From Maratus speciosus (Eukaryota > Arthropoda > Arachnida > Araneae > Salticidae): a stretch of DNA of 64,000 nucleotides. Below are positions 1 through 10,313 of the stretch, piece by piece. A program made the translations under genes and the position numbers. The stretch is from contig OZ010794.1 in NCBI GenBank assembly GCA_963932465.1, positions 213,851,748 to 213,915,747 on the forward strand. Reading direction: 5' to 3'. A model generated the notes under the pieces. The model was not told the DNA's origin. It was given only the letters and a program-made list of their open reading frames with translations, and did not search any database. Within the stretch, counting starts at the first letter, position 1. Every line of letters begins with the position of its first letter.

Positions 1-330
1 TGTGACAACGAAGACAACCTCATGTCAGTGTCACTAGAAAATTATAATACCTTTACAAACTGACACCAGTAAAAATAAGTACATTTTTTTTTACATATTT
101 GGGAGCGAAACTTTTCACGAATAACGCGCTCAAATAAGCCGAAATTTTCCATTCAAGTGTATTGATGGAAGTTTTAACCGGCAGTAATCAGAACAATTAA
201 TCCGATTAAAAAAACAGTCCACATCTTGTGACAACATCCTCAGTTACGTATTTCACAACTGCTAGACAATACACTATCTGTCTCCACCTTTTTATTCATA
301 ACTCCGTTAGAAAGGTATGCAATTCAGTTA
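1..330. repeat. dispersed repeat, copy 1 (truncated by window edge)
   Basis: The first 330 bases match 3342-3575, and the first 110 also match 63598-63720. Shared landmarks are TGTGACAACGAAGACAAC at the start, CTGACACCAGTAAAAATAA near base 60, and CTGCTAGACAATACACTA near base 260. The left part of the unit, seen at 3107-3340, lies outside the window. No coding potential is visible. The repeat class is unknown. Confidence 0.8.
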
Positions 331-497
331 AATGCCTTTATCTGTAAATGTTAATTTAATCCTACACTGCCCAGCGATGCGTACATGAATCAAAATAATT
401 TTTTTTTAATTTTACGCTCGCTTATTATACTGAAAGAAATATTACGTTATAGATGTCATTGTTCCTTTGAGATAAATGACGTAACGCAATTTTTACA

Positions 498-1160
498 CAA
501 CATTAGATTGACTGTAGAAAGATTGGGAATTTTACTCAAATTTTATGAAAATATTTCACACCAGAATTTTTATTTTAAATTATTAAGTTATGTATTTAAC
601 TAGTTTCTCCCACCTCCAAAGCGTTATAATTAAGCGAACAAACTTAGTGCTGGAATCAGGCGTAAATTAACATAGTCGCGCCACCTTGTGGACAGAGTGA
701 TAATTCACATACGCGGGCTTTTAGTGTGGTGCGTATTATCTAAACCTTTAGTCGCTCATGGAAATGAAATTTGTTTGCCGCATTTATTGCAAAATAATGG
801 CGTAGCGAGAGTGGCGTCCAGATGCACTTGACATCACGAAGTTTTCTTCGCCTTACCAAAGGCACTTCAGTTATTAATCAAGGTGACAAAAACTTTACAA
901 TTTTAGTGGTGTGAGTAAGAAAACAGTTAGGTAGTTCCTGTAGTTCACACTCCATCCGCTACGTGGCGCATGACCTTGATTGATGTGACCTCGTTTTTAA
1001 TCTTGCGGTTATTTATCCCATTTAAGATAGGACGCTTACTTATAACGCTTTGCCCACCTCCTGTCTTTCAAATTAGTTTTATAAAGATTTTTCGGTTTCC
1101 AACCGAAATATATTCATTGGGTGGCGGTCAAAATGACCGCTAGCCGTCTTTCTAGTGTTA
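498..1160. mobile_element. old TTAA-type MITE split by a hAT-type MITE
   Basis: Bases about 545-616 and 1061-1160 together resemble the element at 17845-18038. They share CACCAGAATTTTTATTT on the left, GGTCAAAATGACC on the right, and a right end CTAGTGTTAA. The middle is interrupted by the MITE at 617-1052. The left end near 498 (AACATTAG) is diverged, so that boundary is approximate. No coding content. Confidence 0.5.
617..1052. mobile_element. hAT-type MITE with 8-bp target duplication
   Basis: The ends are inverted repeats: CAAAGCGTTATAATTAAGC on the left, and the complement of GCTTACTTATAACGCTTTG on the right. CCCACCTC lies directly on both sides (609-616 and 1053-1060), an 8-bp target-site duplication typical of the hAT superfamily. 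The 436-bp interior has no transposase. It includes GCGCCACCTTGTGG near 678. The element sits inside an older TTAA element. Confidence 0.7.
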
Positions 1161-1544
1161 ATGTCTATTTCTCTGGGGTTAGATAGGTGGCAAGGGCGTT
1201 CTCGAACAGTCTTAAGGGGCCTTTTTCAGTCAGAAAAATAAGTCACATTCTATCTTGTAGACTCGATACACAATAATTAAATAAATCCTTTAAAATTTCT
1301 GTTATCTTATCCTAATATGAATATTTAAAAAACTTTACAATAAGTGTAATTTAATGTTTAAGTGTATTTTTACGCGTATCTTCAAAGAAAAGCATTCGAG
1401 AAAAATACTTAATTATTTTTTTAAAAATTGCTCAATCTGCCAAAAATTTTATTTAAAATTAATAATGGATATAAAGATAATAGAAAAACGTATTTCTTAA
1501 AAAAAAAAAAAAAAAAAAAATGTAATTCATAAAGATGCAAGTTA

Positions 1545-1810
1545 AAAAATCAAAAGCGAACTGAGCTTTTTGTTTACATTGAATGAATCACAATAAACTA
1601 AATGCAAATAAACCCACCCAAAATAACAGAATTTCATTCCTCCAATCATTTTTATCTGTGCACATGTTTTAACGCCCCCAATTTCCATCACTGGATTTGC
1701 AAACAGGATATTCCATCTGAAAGGATTAGCATTCACTGACACAAAAATGCAGTGAAGTAAAAGGAATGCTTTACAAAAAATAGCATTTTCAACGATAATT
1801 TCTTACAAGA
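1545..1810. repeat. dispersed 150-bp repeat, copy 1
   Basis: Shares a run of landmarks with 8195-8345, 18195-18350, 20495-20700 and 20700-20846: a TTTTATCTG box, a CACTGGATTTG box, GATATTCCATCTGAAA, CACTGACAC and CAGTGAAGTAAAA, in that order. No terminal inverted repeats or coding frame can be seen. The class is unknown. Confidence 0.65.
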
Positions 1811-2433
1811 ATATTTTCGACGTTTGTTTAAAAGATTTTTTTTTTTTAATAGTAACGCATTTTCCCCGTTAAACATTACTGTTTATGTGCTTTTCTTTCT
1901 CTTTTTTGTATTCGAAAGGAATATTTTTCATTGTTTAGTATAGTTAAAATAAAAAATAATCAATAAAAACTATTAAAGTATTCGTAAAAATTAAAAAAAA
2001 ATGTTCCAATCGCATTTTTTTAATGAAAAACAAATTTTGAGAATAGCTTTGAAGAGTGAGAATATGTTTCATCCTAATTTAATCATACATATAATATTTA
2101 AAATTAAACATTATTTTTTTATAACAAAATAACTCGTATTGCATTGTGACCAGAGCTGGATCACATATGGGCAAATTCCTACCAGTCAAAAAGAAACAGA
2201 AATTTTAGCTTCATCAGGAATAAGTCGCTCAAATAATGGGAAAATTTTATTATTTTTTTGTGAAAGTTTCCAATTTGGAAATCAGGCACTGTTTGTGACA
2301 TTACGACAATATCACAGTGATATCACAACTTTTCTTTGTAATTTTGGGACTGTCGATGTGGCGTCACTGACATGCATGTAAAGTCAGAGTCATGTGTATG
2401 TGAAGTCGGGATGGTTTTTAAATGAAGTATTTA
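1811..2433. other. AT-rich sequence with nothing recognised
   Basis: Homopolymer-rich DNA. An 80-codon open frame at 2139-2381 matches no protein family I know and lies among repeats, so I do not call it a gene. Confidence 0.5.
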
Positions 2434-2604
2434 TATGGCTGCCACAGGCGTCTATTCTTTAATTCTATTTCGCCCCAGTTTTTCAAAATAAGAAACTTTT
2501 ACATACAGTGCGTCGACATTTGTAAGAAAAATATATTACAATGCGTATTTTTTAAAAATAGTGATGCAGGCAGAATATAAAAATACTCGCCTGTGGCAGC
2601 CATG
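2434..2604. mobile_element. palindromic MITE (GGCTGCCACAGGCG family)
   Basis: The left end ATGGCTGCCACAGGCG pairs with the right end CGCCTGTGGCAGCCAT. The same family forms the outer element at 30764-31137. About 170 bp, non-coding. No clear target-site duplication. Confidence 0.65.
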
Positions 2605-2657
2605 TCTTTATGGTGATTTTTAAGCTTTTCTCAGATGTCACAGTGTGACCAGTCATC

Positions 2658-2927
2658 GCCCCCTATATACTAGCCCTCAGTGCTGACACAAAAATGGTGG
2701 CTGCCGAATGCGGATTTTTTTTTTTACGTATGTGTATTCTCTTACATTTAGACACCAGTATTTTATAAAAGATTTCTTTGATTTGTTTAATCTTAGAAAA
2801 ATAAAGCTGAAAAAAACTTTTAAAAATTATTGGTACCAAATTCCAAGCGGCCATACACATGTTGAAAAAATCCGCCTTCGGCAGCCGCCATTTTTGTGTC
2901 AGCGCTCAAACCTAGTGTTCGGGGGGC
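2658..2927. mobile_element. palindromic MITE (GCTGACACAAAAATGG family)
   Basis: Arms of about 60 bp: GCTGACACAAAAATGGTGG on the left against the complement of CCGCCATTTTTGTGTCAGC on the right, continuing into GCGGATTTTTT and AAAAAATCCGC. The outer ends are GCCCCCTATA and GGGGGGC. Short open frames on both strands here are products of the palindrome. A related stretch lies in the nested MITE at 22145-22285. Confidence 0.7.
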
Positions 2928-3106
2928 AGTAGACAAATTTGTAAAATCACGGTGTAATCAGTAAATAATGTGACATTTCTGATAATTTTCCATTGTTTAG
3001 AGTGACCACATTATATTCGAATAGAACCGAGCATACTGGGTAGGGTTTTTTTAATCTATTTTTCCTTGTACATAAGATTGAGATGAATCTTACGCATATA
3101 TAGAGT

Positions 3107-3575
3107 CATGGGACTATTAAGAAAGAGGAAATGGCATATCCTAAAAATAATGAATCTTCAACTGTGACCGCTTTCGCAGGAGTTCATTACCAAGTAGGCA
3201 AATTTCGACCAGTAAATATAAGTAGGATATTTCTATTTTTTTTTAAAGTCTCATTACTAGAAATTTTCCATAAAAAATAATGGCAAAAAATTATATTAAA
3301 TTTTACTGGTGTAAGTTTTTTGCGTTAGTTGTTACGCCATACTGTGACAACGAAGACAACTTCCTATCAGTGTCAATAAAATAATTATAAGACCTTGATA
3401 AACTGACACCAGTAAAAATAAATATAATTTTTTACCATATTTGTGAGTGAAACTCCTAACAACGTCATCTTGAGACAACCTCCTCAGTTGCTTCATTCGT
3501 AACTGCTAGACAATACACTATATGTTTCCTCTTTTTAGTCATAACTCCATTATTAGGGTATCCAGATTTTATATA
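3107..3575. repeat. dispersed repeat, copy 2 (most complete)
   Basis: The left half (ACTATTAAGAAAGAGGAA onward) matches 61780-61970. The right half (TGTGACAACGAAGACAAC onward) matches 1-330 and 63598-63720. This copy runs through without interruption, so it shows the arrangement before transposons entered the copy at the right edge of the window. Confidence 0.8.
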
Positions 3576-3596
3576 AACTCGATCTGGTTCCGGTTT

Positions 3597-4060
3597 TCAT
3601 AAAACTTCGTTACTCGACGCGATGCATGTTTTTCTTCTTATTTCCATTTTTATCGATTAAGCTTTAACAAGTATCAATTTAACCCCTTGAGGAGCAAGCA
3701 GTTACGTTTGTGAAATGCTGAATTCCCAACGGAATCTTTGAAAAATTCTATTTTAAAATAAGTAAAAGCAATTTTACGGCTTTTTTCCATCAAAGTTAGA
3801 AAAGTAAAATTTAATAAAATTATTATGGTGTAAAACTTCATTAATGGTGGTATATAATATATACCGGTGCCCTTCAAGGGGTTAAGAAGTGTAAAAATAT
3901 AAATTATACAATAAAAATAATTCCGTTTTTCATAAAACTTCGTTACTCGACGCGATGCAAGTTTTTCTTCTTATTTCCATTTTTATAGTTTTTATTTAGC
4001 TTTAAGAAGAATGAATTTAAGAATTCTGAAAATATAAATTATACAATAAAAATAATTCGT
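3597..4060. repeat. 126-bp tandem duplication, one copy interrupted by a MITE
   Basis: The motif ACTTCGTTACTCGACGCG occurs near 3605 and 3935, each followed by the same TTTTTCTTCTTATTTCC and AAATATAAATTATACAAT landmarks. Removing the 3679-3885 MITE reduces the spacing to about 126 bp. Copy 2 keeps one TTAA (4017-4020) at the site where copy 1 holds the MITE. Confidence 0.8.
3679..3885 (-). mobile_element. TTAA-1 MITE, copy A
   Basis: Bounded by TTAA on both sides, with ends TTAACCCCTTGAGG and TTCAAGGGGTTAA. About 207 bp. Nearly the same sequence as 30813-31023, and in opposite orientation to 8436, 15736 and 19530. TTAA target duplications and CCC ends are typical of piggyBac-type elements. 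No transposase is encoded. An empty site is preserved at 4017-4020. Confidence 0.85.
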
Positions 4061-4564
4061 ATTTTTGTTAATTTCTGCTCATTTGAAAGACTACCACCCC
4101 CTAACAAAACAGCAAGTGTATGAAGGAAAATATTCACCATTAATCTCAAGTTAAATCGTAACACCAAATTTAACTATTTTTATAAAACATATATTAACAC
4201 AATAAAGTACACATCAGCCATAGCGCACGTTTGACCGGTACCGAATAACAAGATTTTGATTAGAACATGTTATAGTCTCCTAAAAAAAGTTTAAAATATA
4301 CCAGAATGAACATGTTAATCAATTCAGCGATTTGAGTTTGTCTCTGATATGCCGAATTTATAGCAGAATTTCCAAATAAATTTATTTGTAAATAAGGAAA
4401 TCCTGCTATGGAAAAATTACTAGAATTTTAAATAGATTTTTTCCGTGTTGCCGCATGTAACTGATCTTTTAATTAGACATTCAGAATTCTCACCATAAAG
4501 TTTTAACAGTTATTTTTGCTTTAAAAGATGACAGAAATTCCATGAATAAAGTGAAAGAAAGTTA

Positions 4565-4571
4565 CAATTAA

Positions 4572-4618
<47 letters not shown>

Positions 4619-4624
4619 TGTGTG
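4565..4624. repeat. poly(T) tract and (GT)n microsatellite
   Basis: About 36 consecutive T followed by about nine GT units. It may be the tail of a retroposed copy, but no matching body was recognised. Confidence 0.85.
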
Positions 4625-4709
4625 AATTCAAAAGTACGCCAGCTGAGGCAATAGTGGATTTTTTTCGTCTTTTTAATCTCTCAAAATTATTGAAAATATT
4701 TTGATTCGC

Positions 4710-4890
4710 CGCGGCGAGCGGCCCATCTTCGTCGGCAACCCTTTATTCTTCTACTCTACTCCGACTCTTTTGCGGAAACAAGATTCCCAGGTGCCCAGCC
4801 ACGTCCCGAATGAAAGACTCTCTAGCGAAAGCCAGATTGAAAAAAAAAAATCAAAAATTGAAACCGGACAATACGAATACGGATACGAAT
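4710..4890. repeat. dispersed repeat, inverted relative to 26640-26815
   Basis: The stretch containing AACCCTTTATTC, GACTCTTTTGCGGAA, CCCAGGTGCCCAGCCACG and CTAGCGAAAGCCAGATTG is the reverse complement of 26650-26812 with few differences. It is richer in G+C than its surroundings. The 75-codon frame here and the 83-codon frame at 26529 are two readings of the same repeat, so neither is convincing as a gene. Class unknown. Confidence 0.75.
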
Positions 4891-4904
4891 TTTGCTATTT
4901 AAAT

Positions 4905-5500
4905 GTAAATTTAAATTTTCTAATCTGAAAAAAGTGGTGTGTGCCAATTAGATATACCAATGAGTACGTACACAAATTTACAAATGGACTTTATACAGTT
5001 TTGGTATAAAATAAAATTGCATTAAATTAAGTAACATACATTATTCTCATTCAGCTAGTTTTTGTATCACAATTGCATATTAATCCTCCGAGCGTCTTCT
5101 GGGCTTTCCTGAATTTTCATAAAAATGCTTATAAAAAAATCTTAATGTAAATTTTCTTTCTCTGATTGTTTTTAAAATACACTTAATGCCTCTTTATTTG
5201 ATATTACTTTCTAAAATGCAAAAAAAGATACGTGGCATGCATCGCGGTAGCCTGTCTTTTTCCTTAGACTTCTCAGTCAATATATGACGTCACTTAATGA
5301 TGGTATTTTGGTCACATAGGTTATGTGATTTAAATTAAAATTTTCTAATCAGAAAAAGTGGGATGTGCAACTTAGATAGACCAATGAGTACATACACATA
5401 CTTAGAAATGGACTTTTATAAAGTTTTGGTATAAATCTTCATTTAAGTGACATGCATTATTCTGATTCAGCTAGGTTTTGTATCACAATTGCATATTAAC
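4905..5500. repeat. tandem duplication, period about 425 bp
   Basis: Bases 4905-5085 and 5325-5500 share AAATTTTCTAATC, ACCAATGAGTAC, AATGGACTTT, AGTTTTGGTATAAA and GTATCACAATTGCATATTAA in the same order, with moderate divergence. Between them is unrelated AT-rich DNA. Non-coding. Confidence 0.75.
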
Positions 5501-5627
5501 TAAAATTGATCTGTTTAGTCTATAATTTCCTGTAACATGACAGATGTAAGTTAATATATGTTAATTTGCAAGGCCCTGACAGAACATAACCGGGTCAGGG
5601 TACTCAAATGCATTAATGCTGCCATAT

Positions 5628-5722
5628 ACCATATTTTCCGGCGTATAATTCGCGGATCAAACAATTCTGTTTTTGGTATTATCTGTTTTTGGTTTTCGAC
5701 AGATTATACGCCGGAAATTATC
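5628..5722. mobile_element. short palindromic MITE
   Basis: TTTCCGGCGTATAAT on the left is answered by ATTATACGCCGGAAA about 60 bp downstream. It resembles a collapsed Tc1/mariner-type MITE. No internal coding. Confidence 0.5.
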
Positions 5723-6261
5723 GTAATCTAATACTTTTTTTTATAATTTTAAAGGAAGTAATAAAAAAAGTCGCATTATGGTAATCATCATGGTGGGCAT
5801 TATGGTCGCATTATATAAAGGTCACAGTGATACCATGTGTTTTGTGGTCAAATTTCTGACAGGATGTGCTTGTCTTGTACTAAGGTTACTGTGACGTCAC
5901 GAAGATTTAAATAATTGTAAAAAAATAATAATAACTTTTACTTTAGATAATATGGTTTGAATCGTTTTTGTGATTTTCTAAAGTTTTGAAGAAGTTTATA
6001 TTTCAGTCAGTATGTGTGGTCACTGAATGGTGGTATTTTGATCACATAGGTGATGTCACACTGTGAATTGCAATGACGTCATGCTTGCTATATGAGAACT
6101 TACTACATTTAAAAAAATAACGCTTTAATATATATATGTTTTAAACAATAGACATTCAGGCATATTTCAGGCATTTTTTATGATACATTTCATACCTAAA
6201 AACTAATAAATCGTATACGCAAACTATTTAATAGACTTTTTTTGAATAATGTATAAGAATA

Positions 6262-7152
6262 TCTACCCTATATATATAAAATCCTAATGAAACGAATTTA
6301 TGAAACGAATATATGAAACGCCTGAAATGTTTCGATTCTTCGAATCGACTGATTAAACAACTGATTTTGTTTCACGGCGATTTCCTCTAAAATATGGAAT
6401 ACTTTGCGATGAAATTAACGTCAAAAATCCGTGTTGATCCACAGATCTCAAAACTAGTATTAGAATTTTAAAATTCGAATTAGTTTTCGAAATATTATTT
6501 TTTTTTCATTTTTCATTTTCTTTTCAAACATTTAAATTGATGGCTTTCACTTTTTTTTTTTTTTTTAACAAAACGAAAAGAAAAATATTAGACACAGATG
6601 TCATATACGCACCGGGGTACCTAATTGGCGCACAAATGGCAGTATTTTGATAGACATCGTAACCCGGCTATTGTTGTTTATTTAATAATAAATGTATATT
6701 TACTTTTATTTCTTTTTTAAATTTATATAAATTATTTTGTTCTATAGTAAATAATTTTTTTTTGCTATTTCCTTTTGAAAATAATAGAAAATAATTAAAA
6801 AATACGGTACAATGTAGTAGTTATTCCGTCACCCAATTTCGCAAATTATATAAATCGCCAAATCACTCGCCAAATTGTACAGATTGACAAAATTTTTATT
6901 TTAAATAACGAAAGAACAAATAAATTAGTATAACATTAATAAATATAAAAATAAAACGTCAAAATAAAAATCACTTGATGACGTAAACACGTGTAACTTG
7001 CTAAAAGTCAAGTGAATGTGACATTTACGATCAAGCATTATTGACATTTAATCTTATAGTTCACGATATATTTTTTGTCGACGGGATAACTAAGTAGTAC
7101 CAAAAATACATATGTAACTGGTATTCGAAAACGAGGCTTTCGCCAAATTTTC

Positions 7153-7190
<38 letters not shown>

Positions 7191-8137
7191 GCCAAACATG
7201 CGGTGCGTATATGACATCTGGAGATACATTAAATTATGTAACAAACCATGACATTTAATTTCAACTTCAAATCAATGTTTTAATTTACCACTCGAACAAT
7301 AAAAAAAATGCTAACTGGCGAGTTGAAAAAAGATATTGGCGAGATTTGCACCCGCCTTTTTTTTTTCTTTCGTCACAGATGTCATATACGGCCCCATATT
7401 GGCGCGATTTTTTTCTGACGCCAATGTCATATACGCAACGGGTACTTAACTGGCGCCAAAGTTTCGTTATTTTGCTTGATATGGTAAGCCGGATGTTGTT
7501 GCTTATGCTGTTGATGAGTTCCCCAAATTGGCGTTTAGAAAAATCGCGCCAATATATACATGGCATAATGTATATGACATTTGTTCCAAACTTTCATATG
7601 AAAGGCGAAGGGATCAGATGGTATTTGTTTATGGCATTTGATAACTTTAACTATTATAATATAGATGAAATGATGGGGATAGAATAATATTTGGCGACTT
7701 ATCACCTGTGCCTGGATAACATTAAAGTATCAAAATGGCACCTAGAGTATAAAAAGCAAAGTGTTCCGCCCGGAACTGTTGATGATAGTCAGATGATTTA
7801 GGCTATTGTTATAGAGATTGTTTTAAAATATCGGTTGACATAGACTCTGAATGCTTAATTCATTTTATTTTAGCTTCTTTTCAAATGTTTAACTGATCCT
7901 CTTAATCAAAAATGAAAACAACCATTGGATGTCTTAACAGCAACTGATACTCCGTTAAATTTTTGCAATCAAAGGGAATTGAATGGAAACCCGTTTACAG
8001 GGAGATCTGCTCAACTTTTTCAGTATAATTTAATCTTCTCTAATATTTTTAAAACCCATTAGATTTTTAGATTTTCAGATACTGCGATGTTTGAACGGGG
8101 GTTGGCGAGCGTAGCTTGCAGGTTGCAGAGCCCCCTA
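6262..8137 (+). mobile_element. non-autonomous Helitron
   Basis: The element begins TCTACCCTATATATATAAAA. It ends in a hairpin-rich segment, GGGGGTTGGCGAGCG then GAGCCCCCTAG, with CTAG at 8134-8137 followed by T. A TC start, a CTRR end after a hairpin and insertion between A and T are Helitron hallmarks. The last 220 bp match 43253-43508, which ends in the same CTAG. No Rep or helicase frame is visible, so it cannot move by itself. Inside are several direct and inverted copies of a block with ATGTCATATACGC and TGGCGC (near 6600, 7205, 7380, 7425 and 7545). Confidence 0.75.
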
Positions 8138-8194
8138 GTTAACTATAAAGTAAAAATAGTAAACATATGGAATCATTCATGAAAGAATTTCGTT

Positions 8195-8345
8195 GTTCCA
8201 GTAACTTTTATCTGGGCAAACGTGTTGTCGATCCAATTTCAATGACTGGATAATGCAAATACGATATTCCTTCAGAAACGATTTATACTCAGTGACACGA
8301 AAATCTGAAGTATACGAGACAACTTTACAAGAAATGTGTTGTCAA
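8195..8345. repeat. dispersed 150-bp repeat, copy 2
   Basis: Contains ACTTTTATCTGG, AATGACTGGAT, GATATTCC, CAGAAACGATT, CAGTGACACGAAAA and CTTTACAAGAAA in the same order as the copies at 1640, 18195 and 20500. It lies just beyond the Helitron 3' end. Confidence 0.7.
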
Positions 8346-8435
8346 GTAATAATTCCGGAATTGAATATTTGTGACACTGACTTTTTAGTTTGAATTTTAA
8401 TACTAATAAATCAATGTTTTAACATTGTTTAACCC

Positions 8436-8644
8436 TTAACCTTTTGAGGGGCGGTGGGATATATTATATCCTAACTAATTGAAACAAGATTTGCACCAGA
8501 AACTTTTAACTAAATTTTATCCTTTTAGTTTTGACGGTGAAATATTCAAAAATTGCTTTTCCACATTTCAAATTAAAATTTCTGATTATTCCGGTGAGAA
8601 TTCAATATTACAGAGACATTATTGCTTGCCCCTCAAAGGGTTGA
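8436..8644 (+). mobile_element. TTAA-1 MITE, copy B
   Basis: Starts TTAACCTTTTGAGGGGC and ends GCCCCTCAAAGGGTTGA, so the right TTAA has mutated to TTGA. It carries the internal pair CACCAGAA and TTCCGGTG. The 81-codon frame at 8479-8724 runs out of this MITE and is not a gene. Confidence 0.8.
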
Positions 8645-8723
8645 TTCTCGCTCCCTTGACATTCACGGGCTGTGACATTATTCAGATTAAAATAGCAATT
8701 ATAGCCTTTGTGCAGGAATATTA

Positions 8724-9245
8724 AAAAGCAGTAAGAAATTGACGAAATCCGTCCATTCTGAAAAGCATTCTAATTCCGACTCTAATACTTCAGTTGTGTT
8801 GCCATTTTTTCCTTAAATTAGTCAGCAAGTTGCTAAAATCCTAAGAAGGTTTGATTTTAATGTTATTTTTTCTCCTGTTAATAAAATCACTTTTTCAAAT
8901 CTCAAACACCCCTTTGATCGCCTTGACAACTGGGGTATTTACCAAATCTCTTGCCAGTGTGGCCTTTCTTATATTGGCCAGACTAAACGTGCTCTTAGAT
9001 TTCGTTTAAAAGAGCATGAAGGTTATGTTAAAAATCAGGAGCTCAAACGTTCTTCTATTGCTCAACATTCTTGGACTTCTCAACATAGGTTCGATTTTTC
9101 ATCAGCCACCATTATACAAAAATGTTCTTCTAACCTTGATCTTGATTTTTGGGAAGCTTACCACATCATTAAAAATTCTCACTCTTTAGTCAATGATTTA
9201 TCTAGTACTCCAGATTTTCCAAGTATTTGGAAAGCATTAATTTAA
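8724..9245 (+). pseudogene. Penelope-like element, C-terminal GIY-YIG endonuclease fragment
   Basis: The frame ending at TAA 9243-9245 reads WGIYQISC (from 8931), then LSYIGQT, with about ten residues between GIY and YIG. A basic stretch (RALRFRLKEH) follows with the expected arginine, and then DFWEAYHI with the expected catalytic glutamate. The upstream segment, VVLPFFP then ISQQVAKILRRF, is the linker usual before this domain in Penelope-like reverse transcriptases. A stop at 8814-8816 separates these two, so the copy is broken, and the reverse transcriptase domain is absent. In intact elements the domain nicks target DNA during retrotransposition. The 5' side abuts a TTAA-1 MITE. The domain assignment is strong; the family within Penelope-like elements is not determined. 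Confidence 0.85.
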
Positions 9246-9640
9246 TTTCCTCTTTTTTGGTTTCTTTTTCTCTCCTTCTCCGGTAGATGTCGCTACTTGT
9301 CCACCCAGTCGTTTCCACTGCTTCTCTCTCATTGGTGGTTTCTGGCGCTTTCGATACCCGCATAGGGTATATAAGGCAGCGCGTCTCTGTCTATCATTTT
9401 GCTCAGCCTTACTTTTTCTAGCACGCTGTTCCTTTTTCTCTATCTTGCACTGAAGAAGAATCTCGCTGTAGATTCGAAACAGCTGTTTGCTGCTTTTCAT
9501 CCATTATTTGTGCATTTTAAACGTTGGTTTACTGCTTTTTAATTATTCATATTGTTTGATTCACACCAGTTCTATAAAACACTTTTATTGGCTTTAAAAT
9601 GGTATCATTTTACCTGTCATTAAATAAGATGAATATTTCA
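9246..9640 (+). promoter_or_regulatory. Penelope-like 3' region with TATA box
   Basis: Directly after the GIY-YIG stop is a non-coding stretch, richer in C and T, with TATATAAGG at 9368-9376 and a C/T-rich track below it. A TATA box at this place fits the promoter-bearing terminal repeats of Penelope-like elements. Near 9450 a CTGAAGA box, a 6-bp stem and GAAAC occur (see findings). The 87-codon minus-strand frame over it is an antisense artefact. Confidence 0.5.
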
Positions 9641-9775
9641 CGGAGTCAGTTTTTAAGCGGTGGGGTACGGTAGATAGGCGGAGTCTCATCCCCCTGCATC
9701 GTTATGTTTGTCTAGCATTTCGGCCCAAAATTAACTTTTGGTGCAACTTGTCTATCTGCGGCGCTCCATTTTTTT

Positions 9776-9835
9776 AATTCTTTTTTTTTAATTCTTTTTT
9801 ATTTATTTATTTATTTATTTATTTATTTTTTTTTT
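9776..9835. repeat. T-rich and (TTTA)n simple repeat
   Basis: Two TTTTTTAATTC units, then about seven tandem ATTT units followed by poly(T). Low-complexity sequence. Confidence 0.85.
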
Positions 9836-9923
9836 GCTTCCTCACCCCCTCCAATCCTTTTCCTTATGACAAGTCTGCACCAACAATTCGGCTTCTAAAC
9901 CCCATGTCATTCAGAAGTTGTTC

Positions 9924-10190
9924 GGGCAGCGGTGGCCCAGTTGGCAGAGCATCAAATCCGCAGCTAAGGCCGCGGGATCGAGGCATACTGCTGGCTATAA
10001 TCCGCCATGTACGCTAATGGCGCCTGGTGCATGTAAAATCCGTCGTGAGTGCAAAGTCCTCCAAGTTACCTGTGAATTATACCTCTGGAGGTGCCTTCCC
10101 AGGTGAAGGTCTCGTCATCTGATTAAGGTTCTAAACAAAGCCTTCTCAAGACTATCAAGCCAGACACGATTTCATTCCCCCACATATGTG
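9924..10190 (+). mobile_element. tRNA-derived SINE
   Basis: The head resembles a tRNA gene. TGGCCCAGTTGG at 9933-9944 fits the RNA polymerase III A box, and GGATCGAGGC at 9974-9983 fits the B box, about 30 bases apart. It does not fold into a proper tRNA, and a non-tRNA body follows. It is G+C-rich compared with its neighbours. The 3' end is uncertain. The 62-codon frame over it is not a gene. Confidence 0.6.
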
Positions 10191-10313
10191 ACGTAACGAC
10201 CCGGGGCCGGCGCCAATGCCGAGATTTTGAAACTTGTATCTGGTTGTTTAGAATTAAAATGTAACGTATGCACGTGTTGTTTACTTAACTAATAGAACAT
10301 ATTCTTTTGAAGG
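10191..10313 (+). promoter_or_regulatory. CpG-rich patch followed by a consensus 5' splice site
   Basis: GTGACGTAACGACCCGGGG and GGCCGGCGCC stand out in AT-rich DNA, and TTTTGAAG/GTAAGTTT follows at about 10312. This could be the 5' end of a transcript, or simply the tail of the SINE. No downstream exon was identified with confidence. Confidence 0.2.

Noticed and set aside
7285..7687. 93- and 113-codon frames inside the Helitron
   Set aside because: They contain repeated translations of the ATGTCATATACGC block and no Rep or helicase motif.
9237..9500. 87-codon lysine- and arginine-rich minus-strand frame
   Set aside because: Antisense to the C/T-rich Penelope-like 3' region; the basic composition is a by-product of that.
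9450..9500. Functional hammerhead ribozyme
   Set aside because: Core elements are partly present, but an extra base before stem II, a changed cleavage-site base and no good stem I rule out a confident call.
9924..9997. True tRNA gene
   Set aside because: A and B boxes are visible but the acceptor and anticodon stems do not form.
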